Below, in pieces: positions 25,248-37,700 of a DNA stretch of 64,000 bases (its first letter is position 1; each line of letters starts with the position of its first letter). The translations under genes and the position numbers were made by a program. The DNA lies in the NCBI GenBank assembly GCA_965644315.1, contig CBFFRQ010000069.1, forward strand, positions 1,390,439 through 1,454,438. The letters are read 5' to 3'. Below the pieces are notes generated by a model. It was not told where the DNA came from and searched no databases. It was given only the letters and a program-made list of their open reading frames with translations. The stretch comes from Caecitellus pseudoparvulus (lineage: Eukaryota > Bigyra: Bicosoecida).

Positions 25248-28200
25248 TCAAGTGGTTTCCTTGGGCTCGAACGTTGTGCGCGTCTTCACTTCGTCGCGCT
25301 GGCGGCCAAGCCCAGCAAGCGGCCGACCAGCCAGAGGAGATGTCATCATGCCGCCGCCATCGGTGCCGATGCCAGACGACGCGAAAGCCTGTTTGCTCTC
25401 GGCTGCAGCTGCCTTCTTCGCCATGGGGTTGCTGGAGCCCTGCAGAGCAGCGTCATACTGGGCTTCGTCAGCCAGCATCTCCGCACGGATCTCGGCTGGA
25501 GAGCGCTTGTTCTTGCAGCTGCGCTTGATGCAGCGGGTGCAAGTCTTGAAGTGCTTCTCGCCAATGGCCTTACGAAGGCGGGACTTGGAGGCGTTGCCGC
25601 CCATGCCGTACAGGAAAATGATGAGAGTCACGATGAGGACGACGAACAGCACTGCAGTCAGAGCGGTGGCAGGGCCAGGCTCAGAACCCACCTGCCAGAA
25701 GAGCAGCGAGCCCAGCATGAGGATGAGCGTGGACACGAGAGACAGTGTCTCCAGGGCATTCAGCGCCGGGATCAGGTAGGGCTGCACAGAGAGTTGCAGT
25801 GCGAGGGCGACGGTGATGATGCCCGCTGCAGCAAACATCTGCGTGTGGCCGTCCGTGATGGTGGCAGACACGAGCACCACCAGGATCTTGCGCACAACAA
25901 CGAGGGTTTCCCACCAGTACAGGTCATGGCGGTAGCCATCGTACAGGAATGAGAAGCGGTGGAAGACTTGGTGCTGGGCGAGCAGGGCGCTCAGCTTGGC
26001 TTGGTCTGAGCGCTCCATCTTGCCTTGGATCTTCACTGCCTCACGGAAGGCCTGGCTTTGGCGTCGAGGCTTCTTGGCAGAGGAAGCCTTGCCATCCAGC
26101 ACGCCACGCTTCAGGCGATCTTCGAGAGCCAGGCCCTCGGCAGTGGGCCACAGGTGCTCGCGGTTGCGGTACAGCAGGATGAGCGTGCCGATTGGCAGGC
26201 CCACGGCGTACACAGCCAGCAGGATGCCAGCGATGACTCGCCAGAACAGGTGCTCTGGGGAGTCGGCAAGGACGGTCAGGTCAGCGGCGAGACGGGGATG
26301 TCCCTCCACGGGGTACTGATACTCGTGGAAGGCAGACACCAGCTCACGGAAGACTCGGTTGTACACAAGGAAAACGAGCACGACCGCCGAGGCGTACGCC
26401 AAGTTCTTGGACCCCTCCACTGTGGGCGGCAGCTCAGGGCGAGGGATGCGGGGCTTCTTCTTCCCCTTGCCGTCTGCCTTGGCCTTTGCACCTTCGCCAG
26501 CCTTGGAGCCATCCTTAGCGGATTCTGCCGGGCTGCTGGAGGACTCATCGCCCCCTGGAGTTGCCTTTGAGCCTGCCACGCGCAGGGGGTTGGAGACCAT
26601 GGCGTCATCCTTGCCAGATGCAGCGGCGGCATCATCCCCCGTCGCGCCCTCAGCCCCCAACTTCTTGATGAGCTCTTGGCGCTTCGCCTCTCGCTTCTCC
26701 CACTGCGCGCGACGGCAGGGGAGCGTGGCGAAGAGGACGATTGCAGGCAAGATCATGGCAATGACAGGCATCAGCATGTAGCCCAGCAGCCGGTTGTGGT
26801 AGGTGGGGTGGAACGTGCACTGCACGGGGTACAAGTCCATGGACACGCCGTCACCGACAGAGCCGCCCTGCTCAATGACGCCGAAGAGCTCGGGCACACG
26901 CAGACGCAGCGCCGTGAGCACGGTGCACATCTGAATGAAAGACAGCCCAATACGCTGGGAGCCGGACTGGGTGGTGCGGAAGCGGCTGCGGCGCACACGG
27001 CGCCGAATCCAGAACACGGCGAACGCGGCGATGAAGATGACCGCCAGCACCATCAAAATCCACGAGACGACGACGCCCGTGCACTTGGAGCAAGCGCCTG
27101 TGCCAGCGTTGACATACCCAGGGACACAGGACTGGCACAGTGGCCCCGTGTGTCCGTCAAAGCAGTACACACGCTGCTCAGACAAGGCAGCCAGGCTCAA
27201 GCTGAGGCTGCTGTCGTTCACCAGGGAAAAGTTGCCCAGGGACTGCAGGTGGCGTGCAGCCTCCTCCTCGGGCGCTGCGGCGCCCCGTGCCTCGGCCCAC
27301 CAAGTGTTGAAGGAGCTGCGACCTGTTTCCAGGAACTTGCCTGTCTCAAAGTCCAAGTTTGTTGCAAACGCAGCCAAGCGCCGCGCACCCCCCGATGGCG
27401 CAGCAGAGGAGTCAGCCGCAGCAGCGTCGCTGGAGCGAACGTCTTCGACATTGCACAGGCCAATCAGAGGGCATGAGTGAAAGCGCAGGCCGCTCGTGGC
27501 GGCGTCTGCAGCAGACAGAGTCTCGCCGCGCTCCCACCAGTGGTCGTCATCCACGCGCAGCACGCCGTTCACACAGGTCGCACCAGAGTCAGGACACGCC
27601 TTACACGTCTCTGATCCAGGTGCAGAGAACTGCCCCGCAGAGCAGGACAGGCACTGCTCCACAGAGTAGCCGGAGGACCGCTCGCCTGGCTCGCAGGGAG
27701 AGCACTCTACGCGCCCAGAAGACTCCTTGGAAGCAGCCAAGGATGACATGGCTTCCAGGGCAGAGAAGCGGAACGCGTCCGCCTCGGGAACGTACGCGGG
27801 GATGTTCAAGCCGCCGCTCACCTCCCCAGTGGCCTGGGTGTAAATGTTGCACACGTCGATGCCGCCTGTGTCTGCAAATCCTCCCGTGGCCAAGGAAATC
27901 TGGGCGATGGACTGCGGCATGCCCTCCAACACCAGCTCGTCCATGGCAGCCTGAACTTGGGGGCTCCAAAGAGCCGCCAACTGGGCTGAGTTGGCGCCCT
28001 GATCCCGCAGCGCATTCTGGGCAACAGCGGCGGAGATGCCGTCAGAAATAGCCCCGCCATGCCCAGGCGAGCACAGGCACGTCATGTTGTTCTGGGCTGT
28101 GTCCGGGAGCAGGCTGCCAGCAGTGCAGTTCGCGGGCAAAACCTTCACCTGCAAAGGCTGCAGAGGTGCTGTGGAGGCAGAGGACAGTCGGGCGCTCAGC

Positions 28201-30085
28201 TGCACGAGGCCGGGCAGCGCAGCACGCATGGAGACGAGGTACAGGCCCGGTCCCACAGCAGTGTACGATGTGACCACTGTTGAGCCGTTGCCAGTCTGCG
28301 CGCCACCCGCTGACCCGCCGCCGGGAAGGTCAACCAAGATCTGCTCAGCGTCGATGGCAGGCACGTCACCAGCGCATGGGCGAGGGTGCCCAAAAGCGTC
28401 GCGCAAAGCCAGCAGGGCGACAGGGCGCAGGCCTTGTCCTTGGGCCATGATGTTTACGAATGCTGACGACTGGCGCCGCAGGGGAATGAGCTGCGAGCGC
28501 GCGCGGGAAGCCTGTCCCAGCAGGCGCTGCATGCCCACCTCCACCACACGCTGCTCCAGCAGACGGTACTGAGGCACGCCAGCCTGGCCAGAGAAGTAGT
28601 CCGGGTCGCCATTGGACACTTCCTCAAAGAAGTGCAGAGTGAAGTGCTCGGTTTGGTCTTGGTCCAGGCGCGGGATGGAGCCCGGGTACGCGTAGAACAC
28701 GCTCAGGTACACGCCCAATGTGGAGCCAGCAGGCACAGCAGCCGCAGTCAAGCCCTTCGGAATGATAGTTGGGTGTGCCCCAGCGCCCTGTGCGTGTGCC
28801 GTTAAGTTGAAGGCATATGGGAAGCCGTCAATGGGCGACACAGCAGACGCGGAGAAGGCACATGCCCAGTCCTCGCACGCGGTATCGGCATACTGCTGCC
28901 CAGGGTTAGTATTGACTGTGGCATTGCGCCACTCCCCGGGAGGGGTCACGAATTCTGCCAGGCGGAGAATGCCGTCCGAAGGAACTATGGAAGTGGGCCC
29001 GGACATCTCAAGGCTGGGCGTGACGACCACCACCACGCCTTGCACATCCAGGTTCGTGATCTCCACAGTCACAGAGGAGTCTTGCTGGTTCGGCAACATG
29101 GCGTACTGCACAGAGGTCGGGCACACAGCAGCGCTGGTCACGAGTGCTTGCCAGCCAAGCACCATTTCGGGAGATGAAGTTGGGCTGGGGCTGCCGGCTG
29201 CTGCAACGCCAGACGTTGCGCCGCCGCCGAGCCCTGACGCGAGAACAGACAGCGACACCTGCATGGTGTACACGTTGTACGCGCCCTGGTACACTCCCCT
29301 GCGCGGCAGGCGAGCTGAGGACACAGTCACAGAGGAGCTCCCCTGCGCAGTGTCGACGTTGCTGTACGCAGCGAGCAGATCTGCAACTGCCTTGCCAGTA
29401 CTGCCAGCGCTGGCGTCTGAGCCAGACACTGCGGGCAGCAGCACTCCAGAGTAGGTCAGGTCAAGCAGGGGCTTCACGTTGCGTGTGTCGGGGCTGTCAG
29501 TGGCTGACTGGGAAGAATTCGTCGCCGCCGAGCGCGATGCCGCCGTCGGTTGAAGGAACCACAGCGTGACTTGAGTTGAGGAAGCATCCTGAGAGGCAGG
29601 CACAGCTGTGGCACTCGAAGGCAAAGACAGGGTCACTGAAGAGACACCAGCCCTGTCTGGTTGCAATTGCTGTGAGGGGCGAGGGGACAGCGTGCCAAGG
29701 CCAAGTGCACTACACCAGAGAAGAGGAGCACTCGGCACGAGCTCTGACTCACAAGGGAGACGCTGGACGGCGCCACCTCGATGTTTTCGCTCCCTTGAAG
29801 CCCTCTTCGGGCTGAAGTGAGGTGCACGTGCTCCTGGGGCAGCCCGACGAAAGGGTTGCAACCTGCGAAACGCCGGCGGCAAGGCGCACTGCATCGACAG
29901 CTTCAGACTCGCAGGCGCACGCCACACCGCAAAAGGTGGAATCCTAGAGCACTGATGGCTCATTCCTATCCCTTCGTCGGCTAGTTCCGCTGTGACTCAC
30001 CCGTGGAGGCCACAGCGGAAGCGTGCGTGGTGGCAGCCCCTGACAGAGCCGCCACAATGGCAAACAGGGCCGCTGCTGAGCGCAT
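25248..30085 (-). CDS. Cys-rich (GCC2/GCC3-type) polytopic membrane receptor
   Basis: About 1538 residues from exons (complement) 30001-30085, 29753-29862 and 25248-29669. Exon 1 encodes a clear signal peptide (MRSAAALFAIVAALSGAA). A large Ser/Thr-rich extracellular part follows, then Cys-rich modules of the ephrin-receptor-like GCC2/GCC3 kind (CSPCEPGERSSGYSVEQC and CFDGHTGPLCQSC). The first membrane span is near 27,000-27,065. Several more spans follow, with a cytosolic Lys-rich loop between. The C-terminal block has YWWETLVVVRK and QPYLIPALNALE, the hallmark of a protist family of Cys-rich, TRP-like polytopic proteins. Such proteins are presumed surface sensors or channels; no substrate is known. 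It is head to head with the related lectin receptor. Confidence 0.75.
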
Positions 30086-31737
30086 GGCGAAGACTGCTGC
30101 GCGTATCTGCGCGAGAGAGGGAATCAAAAGGCAGTTTTCTATTCCTGCGTGGAACATGGAGGCCGCTCAGCCCCTCAGAGCTGACGACAGCCACAGCGGG
30201 AAACTCGGGATGCACCACAAGTGCATCAGGTGGAGCGCCCACGCACACACCTGAAGAGGCTGCTCCCGGAAAGGCAGCAGCGTCCAGCGGTGATGTGCAG
30301 CCTAACCAAAGACTAGTACCCTGCTTGCAGTGCTGGGAACACACGCTGCTCAAGCAGAGGGGCAGGCTGTGTGGCACAGCGCACGCGCCGCAACGCGACC
30401 CGCTCCCTGCTCGGTGCGTGGTGCAGGTGCAAGGCCCTACTGGCGTAGAACGTGCAGTGAGCTCCTGTGCAAATCCACGTGTGAAATGCGCGGGACCTTG
30501 TGCGATTTTGCATCAGGGGAGCTTTTGGGACGCAGAGCAGATCTGCACTCCGTCCCTGTGGTTGCTCGCTCCACTGGCTTTGCTGCGCAACTCAGACAGG
30601 AGTGAAGAGCGAGCCAGCTGAAGCACACAGCGCCGGCCGCGCAGCACAGTGCAGGAGCTCACGAGTCTGACACATGCTGGGGATGTTCTGCGTCCGCACT
30701 CATGCTGGGCACGCTGCGCATCGGGCGCATCTGCCCGCCTCCAGCCGAAGAGGGACAACCCGTGGGAGAGTGAGAACACAGAAACTCGCTGCCAGCACCA
30801 CAAGGACAGCGCAGAGCGTGGAGGTAGGTGATCTGGTCAGGTCCACGGTGCCTGCTGGAACCCGAGCTCACCCTCGCTGCTGCGACGCTCTGTCTCGCTG
30901 GCGTGGGCTGACACGCCGCCGCTCCAAGACCTTCCACAGCAAAATCTCAACAACAACAAAACCACTGCCACAAGCACACGGCGTGGTACCCGCTTGTAAG
31001 GACTCAGACCGCGCCAGCATCGTTCCTGGGGTACTTTTTCCCCCTCGGTGTCGCGAGCTGCTTCGGCACCTCCGCGCTGCTGCAACATTTCTCCTTCCAG
31101 CATACGCACACTCTCGGCTGGAAGGCGTAGCACCCTGGTGATCGCAGGAGGCACATCCCGGATCCATTTTGGTTCACGAGGGCTGCCCATCCCCCAGCCC
31201 AGCGACCCAGTCCCAGCCGCCTTCCGCTGCAGAGAGAGAGCAGTGGGCCCGCTGCCCACTTGAGCTCGCAGTCACCATCACCAGCTGAGACAACTTGCGC
31301 GCCAGACATGCTCCAGAGCACCTGCGAGCGCAGCCAAGAAACGATGATGTTGATGTCCAGGCGTGGACTGCAAGCAGACCGCGATTCTGGGGCTTTGAGG
31401 GAGGCGCTGCAGCGGCGGCGTGGCGGCATTTGTGTGCCGCCACATCGCTGTCGGCGAGGCCTCCCGCGCCGGGGCATCTCACAGCCTTCAGGCCGCTTCC
31501 AGCAAAGAATGGCTGCGTAGTTTGTCCCAAGAAGTAAGCAGATTCGTCAGGGTAGCCGCCACGTCGTCACATTCGCTGCTTCCCTCGCGCTGGCTGCATG
31601 TCTCGAAATGGTGCGTGACGGGCACTGGCTCACGGAAGCCACTGGCGCTGGCGTGCGGTGGCGCTCAAGCTTCTGCCACCCCTTTGCTCCGCCCATGGCA
31701 AACGGGCTGCCATGCCCGATATAACGCAGCAGGTTCC
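30086..31737. promoter_or_regulatory. 1.65 kb region between the two divergent receptor genes
   Basis: This is the largest gap before 60 kb. All open frames in it are short and biased in the way GC-rich noncoding DNA is. I see no convincing exon, RNA gene or repeat; one ACTAGT occurs near 30,312. It presumably carries the promoters of both receptor genes. A missed upstream exon of either gene cannot be excluded. Confidence 0.35.
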
Positions 31738-34700
31738 ATGCCCCCCCATCTGCGATTTGTGCTGTGCAGCGCGTGTTCTGCTTTCCACTGTCACCTGCGA
31801 AAGCCGGCGGAGTCTGATGGCAGTCGAAGAACCTATCACCGGGTCGACGCTCCCACACCACGCAGACTCGGGCCCAAAGCCGAACAGAGTGTCCAGCGAC
31901 CTGGACAGAGCACGGAGACCGCTGCTTCAAGGCTTTTGGGGTCGTGGAAAGCTGGGATGCTGCTCAAGCACGCTGTGCAGCGGCCGCCCCGGGTGCTCGC
32001 CTTGCCACGATACCAAACGCAGCCGCCCAAACAGCCCTCCAATCCGTCGCAAACGCGCCTGCTTGGCTCGGACTCAATGACATTCGGTCAGGTACGCCCA
32101 ATGCTGCTTGCGCCTCTCCAGCAGCAGCTACTTGAAGCCACGCTCCCTGTTCACCACAGAGGACAATCCGGTATGGCTTGATGGAACCACGCCGGCGATG
32201 AACGGGTACTCAAACTTCATCTCGCGTACGCCCCCACTTGGGACAGGCACAGTGTATGGTCGGGACACTGACCTTGGCAGGGACTGCTTCAGAATGACCA
32301 CAACCGATTCCTGGATGTGGAACCCAATTCGTACGTTCGAGCAAGATGAACGCTCCACACACATTGACAAGCAGGATCCCCTTCTTCACAGAGTGCTCCT
32401 TCCCTGGTGGAAGAGCTTTGTGTGAGGTGCAGAAGGTTGTGTTCGAAATGAACACAACCGAGACCCTGCATAAACCCCTGTGGATAGCAGGAGCTGGACC
32501 TCTCACCTGGCACGCGGCTCGAGCGGCTTGCGCTGAAAAAGGAGGCACCCTCTGGACGCCATCCTCTGCCACTGAGGCAGACTGGGTGCTCTCGACTTTT
32601 GCTCTAGGAGCGGCATGGACAGGCGCATCCAGACCTCGCGGCACGCTGCATGCATGGCGCACTGACTCCGGCGTGGCTCCATTTGGAGCTGGCATGCCCT
32701 TCGAGCCGTACTCCTTTGCGTGCAAGAACTGCTTGGGTATCCATGCTCTTGACAGCAAGCTTGTGCCACGAGACTGCTCGGAGCCCTTACATGCCGTGTG
32801 TGAGGCGCTCAGCCAGGGAGCAGGGGATGTGCACCATCGGTGCTCGCCAGGGTGGGTGTGGGACCGCGAACACGGCACCTGCATCAGAATGGTGTCTTGG
32901 TCTGCGCCTTCGCTACAGAAAGCGCTTCAACTGTGCGCTGACAATGCTGCCAGTCTGGTGGGGGGCCTGGATTCAGTGTCAGACTCTGCGTGGGCGTTCC
33001 TGCACGAAGTTGGCGTGCTGCCTCGCTCAGCCATCGGTCCTTCAAGCACATCCTGGCTTGGCCTCTTGCGAGGTGAAGAGGTGGAGGGTTACGTACGGCT
33101 GCACGCTGGCACCATTTTCAACGAGTCTGCGCTGCCGCTGCATGGCCCACAAACAGCCCAGCCGTCCGCCCAAGCATACGTCGCACCAAACGGCTCAGGC
33201 TTCCGCTTTGAGTCGCCGCTTGAAGCCCCCGGCGCGGTGATCTGTCAGCGCCACATCTATGAAGGTGATGGGGGGCTAGGTGTGTGCCCAGAGGGATGGA
33301 CTCCTGTGCTAGGGGAGTGCTGGCGTGCCTCTACTCAAATTACGCTGAAGGCAGCGGAGCTTGCGGGCGCTGCCCCTGCACAGCCGGCGCCACTGCCGTT
33401 CGCCGCAAACGTAAGAGATGCAAGGCGGGCATGCCACGCCTGGGGTGGGAGCTTCCTCGTCCCACTTGTGTCATCTTTCCGCTCGTTCATGCACCACACG
33501 CTCGCCACCTCTCGCGCAAGCGATTTGCAAGGCGACCCAGCCGAAACCTCACGCTGGTGGCTGGGCGCGCACAGCAAAGCGGACCACTTCGAATGGGACG
33601 GACTGGGTGGAGTACCCGGCAATAACACCTCCCACTACGATTGCTCGAACCCAACTTGCAACCACGACAACTTCACCGCGCTGGTCGCATCTGCAACGTC
33701 TTGGCCGATGCTGCAAGCCGTGAACACAAGCGCCCGGGCATCCTTCATGTGCCTCATGCACCCCGCCGCCTGTCCATCTGGGAGAGTGTTCTATAGGGGG
33801 CACTGCTACTCGGTCTTTGCCTCACCGCAAATCCTGCCCAACGCTGCTGTCGTGTGCGCGGCCAATGGAGGCGGGCATTTGGCGACACTAACCAGCGACC
33901 ACATGCGGCGATGGTTTGCCAACGGGTACACCTCCCTTCCCGACGACGTGTGGATGGGGGTTGACCCCATGAATTCCTACGCCGCGTTTCATGTCATGCA
34001 TGGATCGTGGAACCTTGAAGGTCTGCCATTCGAAGCAGGCAACGTCGGCGGACCCATGTTGGCAAGCAACATTGGCTTCTACGCCAAGATGTCTGATGGT
34101 GCAAAAGTCTACAGTGAGGGTGCCTCGTCATCAAACCTGCCGTTTTGTCGACAAGCCATGGATTTCCCCCTGATTCCGTTTTCCATCAACGATGACCCGC
34201 TCACGGTGTGTGCTCCTGGAACCAGCATGTACATGGAGCGCCACTGCTACGCTGTGGACCTAGCCGGTCACGACGCCCTGACTCATGAGGATGCAGCCGA
34301 AGCTTGCTTGACGTACATGCCCAACGCCCAGCTTGCTTCTATTTCGTCGTACGCGGAGGCGATCCGGCTCTTTTCCATAATCCTTACAACTGCCCCCAGT
34401 GGCATTTATCATACCGGTCACACTGTGGTTGACGGTGGTTCACAGGGGCAGGCGTCTGAGTACCGCCTGGACTCTGGGGAGTTCCCGTGGCAAGTTCCGT
34501 GGGAAAACTCACAACCAACTGCAAGCGGTACTTGCTCAACGGGCCAGCTCGTCTCTTCTGAGTTTCGAGTTAAAGCAGCCTCCTGTGCGAGCACGGCCGA
34601 GCCCATGTGCGAAGCCCCTGCCTATACAGCCTGCCCTTCAGGATGGATGCAGCTCTCAAGCTTGCAGCCGCTGCAAGAGACGCCCACACTGTATTGCTAT

Positions 34701-37700
34701 CGGCTGATGCCCACTCAGGTGTCCATGCCGGCCGCACAAGCAGCGTGCTCCGACACAAATGAGGGGGGCGAACCTGGCGCCTTCTTATTCACACCTCGCT
34801 CCTCACGGCAAGTGCAGAACGTAGCTCGGTTCATCCGCTACACAACAGGGCAGGTGACTATCTCGGTGCACGTTGGTTTGGTGTACAATGCCACTACACT
34901 GGGCGAGCACTTCTATGCTCGCCTTGTCGATGGCACCCTCCTGCAGGCAGACGGCGCCACTGATGCAGAACAGTTCAGCGACTTTGCACCCGGAGAACCT
35001 TCCCATGCAGGGGGGGCGCAAGGCGACTGTGTCTACACCGATGGAGCGGAGCTGTTTGATGGACCGTGCGGCGACACGCGACTCGCAGTGTGTCAAATGC
35101 GAGTCCCTGGCATCACATCAGACGCACAGAGTCGACAGGGTCTGTCTTTGGAGCCACACGTCGATCGAGGCGCCATGCCGTATGTTCGATTCCACGGAGC
35201 TTGCCCCACGCCAAGCCCCTCTGTGTCAGCCACGGCCACACCTACGAGCTCTAGCACACCCTCCACTTCAGGCACCCCATCCTCCACCTCCAGTGTAACA
35301 AGCACGCCCTCCACTTCAGGCACCCCATCCCCCACTCAGAGTTCGACAGGCACGCCCTCCGTCTCTGGCACAGGGACCCCCTCACAGTCCACAACAGCGA
35401 CGGCGTCACCGTCTGCGACAACATCGTCCACCTCCACCCCTTCACTCACCGGTTCCCCGACCCGTTCCTCGTCTGGGACGCCCACGCCAAGCGCATCGAG
35501 CTCAAGAACGGCCACGAAGACGCCCACTTCGAGCGCCTACCACACTCCGTCCCAGACAAGCAGCCCTTCATCAAGCGGGTCTGAAACAGTCACAACTTCC
35601 TCTACAGCAGTACCTTCTTTGTCCCCATCGTCCAGTATCACTGCCAAGGCTTCATCTTCAGCCCTGCCAACGGAGTCCGCGACTGCGAGCCACACTGCCG
35701 ACGCGACACGCTCGCCAACAAGCACCTGCTCAGCTTCCAGCACACCCAGCCACAGTAGTGTTCTGCCCCCAGGCCATGTTCCCTCTGCTTCCAGCACGCC
35801 CTCGCAGACCAGCCGCCCCCTAGTCCCTGTATCTCCGACGCGCACCTCGAAGGCAACACCCAGCTCGGCGAGCACCCCAGCTGCCACGCGCCAGCCAGGC
35901 ACGACACCCACTGCCACGGCCAGCAATTCGGCACCTCCGCTCCCCTACCTCACAACAGCTTCTCTACGTCAGTGGACGCTTCACCTCCTGCCTCACGAAA
36001 CAGCTGCTTCGTATACGAGGGAGATCCTCATTCAAGCAGGGCCAAACGTCGTGTGGGGCCAGCCGCAGCCCGCCCCCTCTGCCAGTTCGTGGCTGAGTGC
36101 TGCCACGGCAGCCAGCGAGGTTGCAGGGGATGGACTTCTCACCTTGCAGGTAAACCCTCAGAGTATGCCGCCTGGTCTTCACAAAGCAAGCTTATCTGTG
36201 TCTGCACTCCGTGCACTGCAGGTCGAGCCCCCTGGCCGGCTGCGGGTTCAAGACCTACCTGCCGTGACGTTGCTTGTGCACGTACACGTTCTGGCACCAA
36301 AGCTCTCCATACAGCCAGGCTTCCTTGAGCTGTCCCTTCCTCCCGAGTCTTCAAGGAGGCTCCCTCTGAGACTGGAAAACGTGGGGACTGCGCCACTAAC
36401 CTGGGCTGCCCAGCCAGACAATACTTCATGGCTAGTCCTGGGCGGCGCGCCGTTGTCCGGAGCCTTGGCCCCCGGATCAACTACCCTGCTTTCGGTGACC
36501 ACAAACGCTAGTGCTGTCCCGACACTTGGGCGGTACTCAACCAGCCTCTCCTTCACATCAAACGACGCTGCAGGTGTGCAGTCTCTGTCAGTGACCATGC
36601 TCGTCACCATCCTCCAGATACTGCCCAGCACTGCCCACCTGCCGGTTGAAAGTTGCAGGACTACCACGAAAGATGTGCAGGTTGTGAGCCTGCTTGATAC
36701 TGCAATTGGCATCGCCAGTGAACCAAGGGATCACTGCGGCGCCTCTGGACTGTGCGTCGAGACCATTCACCTCGCAGGACCGCATCGCCTTGCTCCGCCC
36801 ACCGTGCAGCGGCTGTTGCCAGGGAAAGGAGGGAAAGCATTCTTCAAGCTTCATGGAAGGTCACTCTGTCCCGACTCACCAGCATATACAGACGCCGACA
36901 TTCAAACCACTTCCGTGCGGCTGCTTGGCTCAGCGTGGCAAGCAGGACCACTTGAAACCTTGGATGAGCGAACACTCCCAGTTCAGCTCCAGCGTAAGCC
37001 TGGGCACGTCAGCGCCGAAAGAAGCTACTTTACCGCAGTGGTGGGACACAGCACCCTGGCTCCTTGCTTTTCGTCGTCAGCGACAGCGGACAGTCTGGTT
37101 CTTGTCTCCAACGCCCCGTCGCACTGCAGCAGCATCCGCATTGAGTTGCGGGATGCAAGCGGTGGATCCCCAAAGCTCGGAACCATTCCAAAAGTTGAGT
37201 GCTCTGAAACTCACTGTGTTGTGAGTTCCTCAGTACTGTCCCACACTCCGAACGCCACTGCATTTACCTTACGACCCATGGCGGTGGGCGTATCCATGCT
37301 CAGGGTCAGCGTGGGTGGTCGGCGCGTCCACAGCGCTTCAGGAACCAGCATGCTTCGAGTGCAGGTCCTTCCCGCGGCTTGTGGCGCGGGCCAGATCACG
37401 ACCGTCGATGGCATGGACTGTGAATGTGCCCAAGGGCATGCACGCCCCCCTGCTTCTGTGCAAGGGCAGTCCCTGGTGTGCCAGTCTTGTGATGCAGGCA
37501 CCGTGCGCTTCGGGCCGGAAGCTGCCATGCCGCAGTGCACAGAGTGCCCGGTCGGCACGTTTGCCAATGCGGCACAGGACGCATGTGAAGAGTGCCCTTC
37601 CCAGGGGGCCGTCTGTATTGCCGGGAAGCTGGTGCTTCGGGCTGGCTTCTGGTGCGAGACGTGTGTCCCAGCCAGCTTCTTTCGCACAGCTGCACCTTCA

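Noticed and set aside
30086-31737. A gene hidden between the two receptor genes
   Set aside because: Every open frame there is short, biased and without splice-supported continuity or domain.
31420-32181. 253-codon plus-strand open frame at the start of the lectin receptor
   Set aside because: Most of it is out of frame with the lectin domains. Only the segment from 31738 is kept, as a tentative first exon.
35200-35945. CRISPR-like array in the repeated stretch
   Set aside because: The repeats are in-frame Ser/Thr/Pro codons inside a long coding exon, without spacers of uniform length, in a eukaryotic genome.
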